50,777 bases of DNA from an uncultured Eubacteriales bacterium (lineage in GTDB: Bacteria; Bacillota; Clostridia; Christensenellales; Aristaeellaceae). Under the pieces are notes generated by a model. The model did no database searches. It saw only the letters and a list, made by a program, of their open reading frames with translations, and was not told the DNA's origin. The position numbers and the translations under genes are program-made. The DNA lies in the NCBI GenBank assembly GCA_900548145.1, contig URJB01000012.1:1-50777 (forward strand). Direction: 5' to 3'. This document shows, in pieces, positions 39,152 to 47,226 of the stretch. The stretch's first letter is position 1, and each line of letters opens with the position of its first letter.

Positions 39152-41878
39152 GTGGCAATGAAAGATTTTTTCAAAAAGCTGCTGGGACAGAGCAACGACG
39201 CGGAGGTACGGCGGCTGCAGAAGATCGCGGACAGCGTTCTGGCTCTGGAAGACAAATACAAAGGCCTTTCCGATGAGGAGCTGCAGCGGCAGACCCCCAT
39301 TCTGAAAGAACGGCTGCACAAAGGCGAAACCGTAGACGATATTCTGCCCGATGCTTTCGCGGCCTTCCGGGAAGCGGTCTGGCGGGTGGACGGCAAGCGG
39401 CTGTTCCCCGTGCAGATCATGGGCGGTATCTGCCTGCATCAGGGCCGCATCGCCGAGATGAAGACCGGCGAGGGCAAGACCCACACCGCCACCCTGCCCG
39501 CCTACCTGAACGCCCTGACCGGCGAAGGCGTGCATATCGTTACCGTCAACGACTATCTGGCCAAATTTCAGGGCGAGTGGATGGGCAACATCTTCCGCTT
39601 CATGGGCATGAGCGTGGGCATCATCGTTCATGACATGGACAACGCCCAGCGCCGGGAGGCTTACGCCTGCGACGTGACCTACGGCACCAACAATGAAATG
39701 GGCTTCGACTACCTGCGCGACAACATGGTCATCCGGGAAAGCGACATGGTGCAGCGGGGCCACGCCTACGCCATCGTGGACGAGGTGGACTCCATCCTCA
39801 TCGACGAGGCCCGCACGCCTCTGATTATTTCCGGTCAGGGCGACAAATCCACCGAGCTGTACGCCCGGGCGGATCAGTTCGTCTCCCGGCTGAAAAACGA
39901 AGAGGACTACACCGTAGCCGAAAAGGAAAAGGCCGTTTCCCTCACCGACGAAGGTGTGGCCAAGGCCCAGTCCTTCTTCAAGGTGGAAAACATCGCCGAC
40001 ATGGAAAACAGCGAGCTTTACCATCATATTCTGGCCGCGCTGAAGGCCCACGCCCTCATGAAGCGGGACGTGGACTACGTGGTGCAGAACGGCGAGGTCG
40101 TCATCGTGGACGAGTTCACCGGCCGTCTGATGGTGGGCCGCCGCTATTCCGACGGTCTGCATCAGGCCATCGAGGCCAAGGAGCACGTGAAGGTGGAGCG
40201 GGAAAGCAAGACCCTGGCTACCGTCACCTTCCAGAACTACTTCCGTATGTATAAAAAAATCTCCGGCATGACCGGCACGGCCAAGACGGAGGAGGAGGAG
40301 TTCGAGGGCATCTACAATCTGGACGTGGTGCAGATTCCCACCAACCGTCCCATGATCCGCAAGGACATGAACGACGTGGTCTACAAGAGCAAAAAGGGCA
40401 AGTTTAACGCCGTCGTAGAGGAAATCGTGGCGCGCCACCAGACGGGCCAGCCCATTCTGGTGGGTACGGTCAACGTGGAGACCAGCGAGCTTCTGTCCCA
40501 CCTTATCAAGCTGCGGGGCGTGCCTCACGAGGTGCTGAATGCCAAGCACCACCAGAAGGAAGCCGAGATCGTGGCGCAGGCCGGTCACGTGGGCGCGGTC
40601 ACCATCGCCACCAACATGGCGGGCCGCGGCACGGACATTCTGCTGGGCGGCAACCCGGATTTTCTGGCCCGCCGCAAGCTGCGTCAGGACGGGGTTCCGG
40701 AAGAGATCATCATGGAAGCCATCGGCCACAACGAGAACGTTCCGCCGGAGGTTCTGGAAGCCCGCAAGGCCTATCAGGAAGCCTTTGCTTCCTTTAAGAA
40801 GGAAACCGACGCGGAGCACGAAAAGGTCATGGCGCTGGGCGGTCTGCACATCATCGGCACGGAACGCCACGAGAGCCGCCGCATCGACAACCAGCTGCGG
40901 GGCCGCGCCGGCCGTCAGGGCGACCCGGGCAGCACCCAGTTCTTCATCAGTCTGGAAGACGACGTAATGCGGCTCTTTGGTTCCGAGCGCATCGCGCCCA
41001 TGATCGAGCGGCTGGGTCTGGAAGAAGACCAGCCGCTGGAAGCCGGAATGCTGACCAAGCAGATCGAAGCCGCCCAGAAGCGCATCGAGGGACGGAACTT
41101 CGCCATCCGCAAGAGCGTTCTGGAATACGACGACGTGATGAACCAGCAGCGTGAGCAGATTTACGGCCAGCGCAAGGAGATCCTCATGGGCGGCGACGTC
41201 AGCGCCACCATTCACGCCATGGTTCACAAGCTGATCGAGACCACGGCCCAGCTCAACTTCACCGGCGAGGGCAGCTTCGACTGGAGCGTAAACGACGCGA
41301 AGGAATACTTGGAAAAGCTCTGTCTGAAGCCCGGCACACTGGACAAATACGCCGAGCAGATCAAAAAGATGGACGAGCCCGACGAGCTGGTCAAGTGGCT
41401 GGAAAAGGACGCGGATGACTTCTACGCCGAGCGGGAAGCCTTGCTGACCGAGATCGGCATAGACATGCGGGAATTTGAGCGGGTCGTGCTGCTTTCCGTC
41501 ATTGACCGCCACTGGATGGATCACATCGACGACATGGACAACCTGCGGGACGGCATCGGGCTGCGGGCCTACGGTCAGCAGAACCCGGTGCAGGAGTACC
41601 GGCGGGAGAGCTACGACATGTTCAACGACATGATCCACCTGATCCGGGAGGAGACGGTACGCCGCATTTACCAGAGCCGAATCCAGCGCCTGCCGGAGCG
41701 GCGGAAGGCCGTCGATCTGGAAAAGACGCAGGCCGGTCTACAGGGCGAGAACACGAACGGTCAGGCGAAGAAGGGCGGCGCGCCCGTGAACAAGTCGCAG
41801 CCCGGCGCCGTCGGTCGGAACCAGCCCTGCCCCTGCGGCAGCGGCAAAAAATACAAGCACTGCTGTGGGAAGGGCTAA
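39152..41878 (+). CDS. secA: Preprotein translocase ATPase SecA
   Basis: 908 residues from GTG 39152. The motor that drives proteins through SecYEG. Starts VAMKDFFKKLLGQSND, nucleotide-binding fold 1 with EMKTGEGKTHTATLPAYLNAL (Walker A about 104-111), VDEVDSILIDEARTPLIIS (DEAD-type motif), the preprotein cross-linking domain, motifs TNMAGRGTDILLGG and GTERHESRRIDNQLRGRAGRQGDPG, then the scaffold and a linker to the zinc tail CPCGSGKKYKHCCGKG. GTG is favoured by AAGGAG 9 nt upstream. The last codons and the stop lie in a family A repeat hairpin. Confidence 0.97.
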   Translation: MAMKDFFKKLLGQSNDAEVRRLQKIADSVLALEDKYKGLSDEELQRQTPILKERLHKGETVDDILPDAFAAFREAVWRVDGKRLFPVQIMGGICLHQGRIAEMKTGEGKTHTATLPAYLNALTGEGVHIVTVNDYLAKFQGEWMGNIFRFMGMSVGIIVHDMDNAQRREAYACDVTYGTNNEMGFDYLRDNMVIRESDMVQRGHAYAIVDEVDSILIDEARTPLIISGQGDKSTELYARADQFVSRLKNEEDYTVAEKEKAVSLTDEGVAKAQSFFKVENIADMENSELYHHILAALKAHALMKRDVDYVVQNGEVVIVDEFTGRLMVGRRYSDGLHQAIEAKEHVKVERESKTLATVTFQNYFRMYKKISGMTGTAKTEEEEFEGIYNLDVVQIPTNRPMIRKDMNDVVYKSKKGKFNAVVEEIVARHQTGQPILVGTVNVETSELLSHLIKLRGVPHEVLNAKHHQKEAEIVAQAGHVGAVTIATNMAGRGTDILLGGNPDFLARRKLRQDGVPEEIIMEAIGHNENVPPEVLEARKAYQEAFASFKKETDAEHEKVMALGGLHIIGTERHESRRIDNQLRGRAGRQGDPGSTQFFISLEDDVMRLFGSERIAPMIERLGLEEDQPLEAGMLTKQIEAAQKRIEGRNFAIRKSVLEYDDVMNQQREQIYGQRKEILMGGDVSATIHAMVHKLIETTAQLNFTGEGSFDWSVNDAKEYLEKLCLKPGTLDKYAEQIKKMDEPDELVKWLEKDADDFYAEREALLTEIGIDMREFERVVLLSVIDRHWMDHIDDMDNLRDGIGLRAYGQQNPVQEYRRESYDMFNDMIHLIREETVRRIYQSRIQRLPERRKAVDLEKTQAGLQGENTNGQAKKGGAPVNKSQPGAVGRNQPCPCGSGKKYKHCCGKG

Positions 41879-41998
41879 AGCCCTTCACCTCGGACTGCGC
41901 GCCACCGGTGCGCAGGGCACTCGTGGGAAAGCAGGTTGGCCGGGGTTTTACCGCCGTGGCACAACAGGTGCCACGGCTCGCCGGTCTGGTGCGGCTCC
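41870..41998 (+). repeat. Stop-codon-abutting intergenic repeat, family A copy 3
   Basis: Opposite orientation to copies 1 and 2, but again following its gene's 3' end in the gene's sense. Shared blocks (reverse complement) are GGAGCC, GGCGAGCCGTGGCAC, GGCGGTAA and GCGCGCAGTCC. AAGGGC (41870-41875) pairs with GCCCTT (41880-41885) around a TAAA loop that contains the secA stop codon. GTGGCAC with GTGCCAC forms another stem (41956-41973). Confidence 0.65.
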
Positions 41999-42053
41999 CT
42001 GTCGGTTGGCCGATTCAGACCGCCATTCGGCGACAGGCCTCATGGCTCGCAAT

Positions 42054-42089
42054 AAAGGCCAGCATGGCTTCGAAACCACGCTGGCCTTT
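42054..42089 (+). terminator. Terminator-like hairpin after secA
   Basis: AAAGGCCAGCATGG (42054-42067) pairs with CCACGCTGGCCTTT (42076-42089), one mismatch. The A and T tracts are inside the stem and no further T run follows, so termination strength is uncertain. Confidence 0.5.
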
Positions 42090-42117
42090 CGCATTCCAAA
42101 TCGTTCAAACCATGAAC

Positions 42118-42322
42118 GCAGGGGAGCAGCCCCCTCATTCCTTGACGCTGCAAAACCGCCAAGCTACGTGAGTCATCCCAACCCGCAAGGGGTAAGCCTG
42201 CCCCACGCCGACTGCGGGGGAGCAGAAGCCCTCATTCCTTGACGCTGCAAAACCGCCAAGCCACGGGAGTCATCCCAACCCGCAAGGGGTCAGTATGCCC
42301 ACCGCCAACTGCGGGGGAGCAG
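42118..42322. repeat. Two-unit tandem repeat (about 97 nt) with a third start
   Basis: Units begin at about 42118, 42214 and 42311 with GCRGGGGAGCAG-type sequence. The first two contain CTCATTCCTTGACGCTGCAA (42134 and 42231) and AACCGCCAAGC, and end with CCCAACCCGCAAGGGGT and a short variable piece. Differences are few. The third is cut after about 12 nt. No reading frame spans them. Spacing and unit size do not fit CRISPR. Confidence 0.75.
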
Positions 42323-42340
42323 AGCGGCGATAGGCAGCGG

Positions 42341-42481
42341 AGGGAAAAAGCCTTGCCCTTTTTGAAAGAGGATTAGAGTGAGCACGAGCGCGCACGAACG
42401 TCCATGTTAGCAGTCCAAGTGTGCTGCGCGCGACATTGCGAACTCCCTCTTTCAAAAATGGGCAATAAAGGGCTTTTTCCC
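42341..42481. repeat. Long imperfect inverted repeat
   Basis: The left arm (GGGAAAAAGCC, then CCCTTTTTGAAAGAGG; 42343-42371) is mirrored by the right arm (CCTCTTTCAAAAATGGG, then GGGCTTTTTCCC; 42445-42481), with about 75 nt between arms that also pair partly (GAGCGCGC with GCGCGC). It has the size and symmetry of a miniature transposable element or a large hairpin RNA. No transposase or clear target duplication is visible. Confidence 0.5.
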
Positions 42482-42510
42482 GGAGTCGCCGTGCCGCTGG
42501 CTTTCTTTTG

Positions 42511-42594
42511 CACACTTTTCTTTCGCCACCGAAAGAAAAGTGTGAGCGCCCCATGGGACGGCCAGTCCCTATCCGCGCCGGAGTCGGCGCGTCA
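42511..42594 (+). repeat. Composite hairpin repeat, family C copy 1
   Basis: A perfect 15-bp stem, CACACTTTTCTTTCG with CGAAAGAAAAGTGTG (42511-42544), is followed after 30 nt by GCGCCGGAGTCGGCGCGTCA (42575-42594), itself a GCGCCG/CGGCGC hairpin. The same composite, inverted, lies at 50679-50758, and a second match of the 20-mer lies at 50547-50566. Confidence 0.65.
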
Positions 42595-42851
42595 TTCCCC
42601 GCCAAGGGGAATTGCTTACGGCAAAGTTGTCAATTATCGCCGCAAGCAGGGTGGCTTTCCGCTCGCCCCCCTGCACCCCCTTCGGTTCGCCTACCGAAAC
42701 AAAGACCCCCATAAGGCTGCAAACCCTGCTTTGCGCCGTGGTCGGCCTATTCCCTATTGGGGAAGGTGAATGCGCCTGCGGGCGTATCCCCCTTCTCCCT
42801 TAATCCCTTTGAAAAAAGCCCCACCCAGCCTTTTTCAGAAAGGAGTTTCCC
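42595..42851. other. Intergenic DNA upstream of the ABC gene
   Basis: No gene supported. Low-complexity GC-rich DNA with short repeats. AGAAAGGAG directly before 42852 is the ribosome site of the next gene. No confident promoter seen. Confidence 0.35.
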
Positions 42852-43763
42852 ATGATATCCACTACCGCACTGGAAGTGCAGAACGTCACCCGCCGTTTCG
42901 GCAGTATGACTGCGCTGAACGGCCTTACCTTCTCCGTCGCCCCCGGCCAGACCGTGGGTCTGCTGGGCCGAAACGGCGCAGGGAAAAGTACCCTGCTGCG
43001 TATTCTCTCCGGCCAGCTTCGGGCCAATGAGGGGGAAGTCCGGCTTTTCGGACAGCCTGTCCGGCCGGAAAGCAGCCTTTCCCGGCTGTGCCTCATCGGC
43101 GATACCCCTGACTTTGGCAAACTGAGCAATATCAAGGAACTGTTTTACGTGTGCGGCGGCCTGTTCCCCCATTGGAACCAAAGCCGCGCCGAGGAGCTTC
43201 TCAGCCGCTTTGAACTGCCGAAAAAGAAACGGCTGAAAGGGTTCAGCCGCGGAATGCAGACCGCTCTTCTGCTGAGCGTGGGGTTGGCCTCCGGCGCGCC
43301 GCTGACCGTGTTTGACGAACCCAGTTTGGGACTGGACGCGGTCATGCGGGAGCGCTTCTACGACCTGCTCTGGCGGGAAACCCATTCCCCGGACAGCGCG
43401 TCCGGACGCACCTTCATCCTCAGCACCCACCTGATCGAGGAGGTGGCCCGGGTGCTGGATTCCGCCGTGCTGATCGACTCCGGCCGCCTGCTGCAGCAGG
43501 GCACCATCACCGAATTGACGGAAAACTATCTGAGCGTGTCCGGCCAGCCGGACGCGGTGCGGGCCGCCACAGCGGGCCTGACCGTGCTGCGGGAGGAAGA
43601 AATGGCCGGATCGCTGGTGCGGCACCTCCGGCTGAACCGTCCTGCCGACCGGGAACGGCTGACGGCAGACCCGGCCATTCAGACCGCACCCCTGAGCCTG
43701 CAGCGGCTGTTCGTCTTTTTGACGGAAGCGAAAAACGGAGAGGAGGCACATCGGCATGACTGA
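42852..43763 (+). CDS. ABC transporter ATP-binding protein (YtrB-like)
   Basis: 303 residues. Walker A GRNGAGKST (about 40-48), signature in the modified form FSRGMQTALLLSVGLA in place of LSGGQ, Walker B LTVFDEPSLGLD and the H-loop STHLIEEV. The FSRGM signature is typical of YtrB/bacitracin-export-like ATPases. The C-terminal third (about 215-303) is a non-ATPase extension. It overlaps the next membrane gene by 8 nt, with which it should form one exporter. The GntR-type regulator usual for this class is not here. The substrate is unknown. Confidence 0.9.
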   Translation: MISTTALEVQNVTRRFGSMTALNGLTFSVAPGQTVGLLGRNGAGKSTLLRILSGQLRANEGEVRLFGQPVRPESSLSRLCLIGDTPDFGKLSNIKELFYVCGGLFPHWNQSRAEELLSRFELPKKKRLKGFSRGMQTALLLSVGLASGAPLTVFDEPSLGLDAVMRERFYDLLWRETHSPDSASGRTFILSTHLIEEVARVLDSAVLIDSGRLLQQGTITELTENYLSVSGQPDAVRAATAGLTVLREEEMAGSLVRHLRLNRPADRERLTADPAIQTAPLSLQRLFVFLTEAKNGEEAHRHD

Positions 43764-44571
43764 GAAGCATTCTTTCTATCGTGATTCCCGGCTGAAGGGC
43801 GCGCTGCGCTATCACCTGATCCGGCTGGGCAAGCTGGCGCTGGGCCTTCTGGCGCTCCTTCTTCTTTCGGATGTGATCGGCCTTCTCGTGGGGCTGACCG
43901 GCTTTTCCAGCTGCGAGGGCACCGGCATTTCCACCAACTGGGCGCTGACCCTGTTTCTGATGCTGGTGCTGAGCTGCATGCTGGCCAAAAGCGGCTCCAC
44001 GTTTCTGTGCCGGTTCGGCACGTCTCGGTTTACCGTCTGGCTCAGCCAGCTCGTCAGCCTGATTCTGTGCATGATCGGGTTCCTGCTGGGCACCCTGATT
44101 TTGAGCATCGCCAACAATTATCTCATTCTGGCGCTGAGCCGCCACAACGGAAATTTCAGCATCCTGTGCGGCTATGACTACGCTTTCCTGCCGGAAACGT
44201 ATCTGTCCGCCACCCTGCGGCAATCTCTGGAGAGCTTCCCCCGGTCTCTGCTGGACGTTCTGGAAATCCTGTGCCTGATGTATCTGTTCGCCTGCTGCCT
44301 GCGGCGGAACAAATGGGTCACGCTGGCCGTGGTCATTCTGGGGCCGCTGCTTTTGTGGGTGCTGACGTTGGCTCCCGTGTTCCGTCAGGCCATCGAGCTG
44401 GTGCAGTACGGCAGTGAGGGCGAAATTTTCATTCAAAGCCTGCAATGGGTCAACTGGATCCAGAAGGCATGGGCTTTCTTCACCGACCACTGGCGGCTGA
44501 TGCAGGGATTGGCCGCGTTGGTCAGCCTGCCCTTGAGTTATCTGTGCGTGCGCTCCACGCCGCAACCGTAA
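43756..44571 (+). CDS. ABC transporter membrane subunit
   Basis: 271 residues with about six hydrophobic helices (LALGLLALLLLSDVIGLLVGLTG, WALTLFLMLVLSCMLA, VWLSQLVSLILCMIGFLLGTLILSIANNYLILAL, LLDVLEILCLMYLFACCL, WVTLAVVILGPLLLWVLTLA, LMQGLAALVSLPLSYLCV). It starts inside the end of the ATPase gene, so translational coupling is likely, and is the partner permease of that gene. I do not recognise a named family. Ends before a strong terminator. Confidence 0.82.
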   Translation: MTEKHSFYRDSRLKGALRYHLIRLGKLALGLLALLLLSDVIGLLVGLTGFSSCEGTGISTNWALTLFLMLVLSCMLAKSGSTFLCRFGTSRFTVWLSQLVSLILCMIGFLLGTLILSIANNYLILALSRHNGNFSILCGYDYAFLPETYLSATLRQSLESFPRSLLDVLEILCLMYLFACCLRRNKWVTLAVVILGPLLLWVLTLAPVFRQAIELVQYGSEGEIFIQSLQWVNWIQKAWAFFTDHWRLMQGLAALVSLPLSYLCVRSTPQP

Positions 44572-44575
44572 TTCC

Positions 44576-44617
44576 TTCCCTCTCCGAGTTTTCATCGGAG
44601 AGGGAATTTCTTTTTCC
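44576..44617 (+). terminator. Terminator after the ABC pair
   Basis: CCCTCTCCGA (44578-44587) pairs perfectly with TCGGAGAGGG (44595-44604), 7-nt loop, followed by AATTTCTTTTT. Confidence 0.85.
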
Positions 44618-44681
44618 GCAAGGAAATTCGCCTTTTTTCGGAGAAAACATAGGAGAACGTCAAAAAAGGGGGAACGCGCCT

Positions 44682-46646
44682 ATGGAACATACGCCCTGCT
44701 GGATCTGGTATCCCGGAGACTTCGAGCTCCGTCACTCTCTGAAACTTCACGCCCGCCGTCAGGAGCGGGATTACTACCGGCTGGCGATCTGGCCGGTGTA
44801 CGACTGCTGGCACAGCGTCCGTTTTTTCCGCCGCGCAGAGCTGACCGCCCCGGAAGGGCTGACCGTCCTTGCCCGGGGCAAGGGCAACGTAGGCGTGGAC
44901 GGTAAGCTGTACCCCTTCGGGAAGGAAATCCCCCTGTCCGCCGGAACGCATGAGATCGTGGTGGAAGTGTTCCGGGAGGACGGGCTGCCCTGCCTGTATG
45001 TGGAAAAAGGAAGCCTGTCCGGCACGGAGGGCTGGACGGCCCAGCCCTTTGCCGGGGAAAAGCTACCCGTGGGTTTCAGCCCCCTATTTACCCTGCCGGA
45101 GCAGGACCCGGAGGTCTTTCCCTTCGTCTATGAGAAACTCCAGCCCGTCGAAGTCATTCAGGACGAGCGGGGAACGCTGTACGACTTTGGCCGGGAGACC
45201 TTTGCCCGAGTCTTTCTGGAAATGGAGAACCAGCCGGAGCTGACGGTCTGCTTCGGTGAATCGGAGACCGAAGCGCGGGCCGTGTCCGACTGTCCGCTGA
45301 TCGAGACCGTGCCCGCGGGAACGGCTTCGATCCAGTTCCCTGCCCGGGCGTTCCGCTATGTTTTCGTTCCCGGCGAGGCGAAGCTTTGCCTGCGGGTGGA
45401 ATACGAACGCACGCCGCTGAAGCGCCGGGGGCGCTTTTCCTGCTCCGATCGGCTGCTGACAGATATTTGGAACACGGCGGCCTATACCTTTGAACTCAAC
45501 AGCCGGGAATTTTTTCTGGACGGCATCAAGCGGGACCGCTGGGTCTGGTCGGGCGATGCGTATCAGAGCTACTTTGTCAGCCGGTTTCTGTACATGGACG
45601 CGGACATTTGCCACCGCACCATGTGGGCGCTGCGGGGCAAGGATCCGCTGCTGCAGCATCTGAATTCCATTGTGGATTATTCGCTCTACTGGCTCCTGTC
45701 CATCCGGGAGGATTACCAGACCTACGGCGATCTGGACTTTGTCCGGGCCATCTGGCCGAGGATGCGGAGTCTAACGGACTTCTGTCTGGAACGCACCAAT
45801 GAGGAAGGGTTCCTCGTTGGCCGGGAGGAAGACTGGGTCTTTATGGACTGGGCCGACATGGACAAGGACGGCCCGCTTTGTGCCGAGCAAATGCTGTTCA
45901 TCCGGGCGCTGGAAGCGGCGGCAGACTGCGCTTCGCTGGCTGGGCAGGACGGCAGCCGGTACGCAGCCCATGCCGAAAGGCTGTCGAAAAAGCTGGACAG
46001 GTTTTTCTACGACGAGGAAAAGGGCGCCTACATCGACACCTACGCCTCCGGGCGGCGGAATGTGACCCGCCACGCCAATATTTTCGCCATCCTGTATGAT
46101 TTTGCGGACGAATCAAAGCGGGCTTCCATCGTCCGAAACGTGCTGGACAACGACGGCGTTCCGGCCATCACCACGCCCTACTTCAAATTTTTCGAGCTTT
46201 GGGCCAACTGCAAGCTGGGCCGGGTGGAAAAAATGCTGGATCAGGTGCGGGACTACTGGGGCGGGATGCTGGCGCTGGGCGCCACCACCATCTGGGAGGA
46301 ATACGACCCCCGCCAGACTTTCCCCGATCACTACGCCATGTACGGCGATCCCTACGGCAAGAGCCTGTGCCACGCGTGGGGCGCGGGCCCCATCGACCTC
46401 ATCGGCCGGTATGTAGCCGGTTTCCGGGCCGAGGCTCCCGGCTGCAGGGCCTTTGCGCTGGAGCCCCGACCCTCCGGGCTATCGGCGCTGGATACCGTCA
46501 TTCCCCTGCCGGACGGCGGACAGGTACAACTGTGCTGGGACGAGCGGGAGCTGCGCGTCCTGACCGATCGTCCCGGCGGCGCGCTGATCTGGCAGGGTCG
46601 GCGCATCCCGCTGGAACCGGGACAGGAGCTGCGCGTCAGCCGGTAA
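44682..46646 (+). CDS. GH78-like hydrolase (alpha-L-rhamnosidase family)
   Basis: 654 residues from ATG 44682 (AAAGGGGG upstream; the longer open frame from 44445 runs through the terminator and is rejected). An N-terminal beta-sandwich (about 1-240) and an (alpha/alpha)6 barrel. The barrel holds the acidic clusters expected of the family: FFLDGIKRDRWVWSGDA, EEDWVFMDWADMDKD and TTIWEEYDP, with candidate acid and base residues. Family GH78 cleaves alpha-L-rhamnosides, but many relatives of this size are uncharacterised. No signal peptide, so it probably acts on imported glycosides. Followed by a nitroreductase gene 49 nt downstream. Confidence 0.85.
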   Translation: MEHTPCWIWYPGDFELRHSLKLHARRQERDYYRLAIWPVYDCWHSVRFFRRAELTAPEGLTVLARGKGNVGVDGKLYPFGKEIPLSAGTHEIVVEVFREDGLPCLYVEKGSLSGTEGWTAQPFAGEKLPVGFSPLFTLPEQDPEVFPFVYEKLQPVEVIQDERGTLYDFGRETFARVFLEMENQPELTVCFGESETEARAVSDCPLIETVPAGTASIQFPARAFRYVFVPGEAKLCLRVEYERTPLKRRGRFSCSDRLLTDIWNTAAYTFELNSREFFLDGIKRDRWVWSGDAYQSYFVSRFLYMDADICHRTMWALRGKDPLLQHLNSIVDYSLYWLLSIREDYQTYGDLDFVRAIWPRMRSLTDFCLERTNEEGFLVGREEDWVFMDWADMDKDGPLCAEQMLFIRALEAAADCASLAGQDGSRYAAHAERLSKKLDRFFYDEEKGAYIDTYASGRRNVTRHANIFAILYDFADESKRASIVRNVLDNDGVPAITTPYFKFFELWANCKLGRVEKMLDQVRDYWGGMLALGATTIWEEYDPRQTFPDHYAMYGDPYGKSLCHAWGAGPIDLIGRYVAGFRAEAPGCRAFALEPRPSGLSALDTVIPLPDGGQVQLCWDERELRVLTDRPGGALIWQGRRIPLEPGQELRVSR

Positions 46647-46695
46647 TCCCCCTTTGGTTTTCCACAAGCATTGCTTTTTGAAAGGAGTTTTCCAC

Positions 46696-47226
46696 ATGGA
46701 TACTGCTTCCCATGAAATGCTGAATTTGCTGAAGACCCGCCGGAGCGTCCGGGCCTACAAGGCCGACCCCGTGCCGGAAGAACTGCTGGATCAGGTGCTG
46801 GAGGCCGGAACTTACGCGCCCTCGGCCATGGGCAGGCAGTCGCCCACCCTCATCGCCGTGACCAGTCCCAAATATCGGGAACAAATTTCCAAGCTGAACG
46901 CCGCCGTCATGGGCACGGACAAGGATCCCTACTACGGCGCGCCGGTGATCGTGCTGGCGCTGGCAGACCCGGCCATCGGCCCGTGGGTGGAGGACGCCAG
47001 CTGTGCGCTGGAAAACATGATGCTGGCCGCTCATGCGCTGGGGCTTTCCACCGTGTGGGTGCATCGGGAGCGGGAAATTTTCGACAGCGAAGCGGGCAAG
47101 GCGCTGCTGCGGAAATGGGGTCTGCCGGAGACCCTGCGGGGCGTAGGCTCCATCGCGTTGGGCTACGGCGCCGCCCCGGCTCCCCAGCCCAAGCCGCGGA
47201 AGGAAGGCTATATCCTTAAGGTCTGA
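46696..47226 (+). CDS. Nitroreductase-family FMN protein
   Basis: 176 residues. LKTRRSVRAYKADPVPEELLDQVLEAGTYAPSAMGRQSP is the conserved N-terminal FMN-binding region (the RRSVR basic patch contacts the flavin phosphate), with GAPVIVLALAD and ALGLSTVWVHRE segments, and the C-terminal GSIALGYGAAPAPQPKPRKEGYILKV. Probably a dimeric oxidoreductase using NAD(P)H; the physiological substrate is unknown. AAAGGAG precedes the ATG. Confidence 0.92.
   Translation: MDTASHEMLNLLKTRRSVRAYKADPVPEELLDQVLEAGTYAPSAMGRQSPTLIAVTSPKYREQISKLNAAVMGTDKDPYYGAPVIVLALADPAIGPWVEDASCALENMMLAAHALGLSTVWVHREREIFDSEAGKALLRKWGLPETLRGVGSIALGYGAAPAPQPKPRKEGYILKV

Noticed and set aside
39143..41638. An 831-codon open frame opposite secA
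   Set aside because: Antisense to an unmistakable SecA; composition rich in His, Val and Gly without domains.
42118..42322. CRISPR array
   Set aside because: Only two full units of about 97 nt without unique spacers, and no cas genes in the window.
41879..42851. Decayed insertion sequence with a transposase remnant
   Set aside because: No frame in this gap resembles a transposase on either strand; the short open frames are low complexity.
44445..44681. N-terminal extension of the GH78-like protein
   Set aside because: The extension overlaps the ABC membrane gene and runs through a strong terminator; the ATG at 44682 has a good ribosome site.
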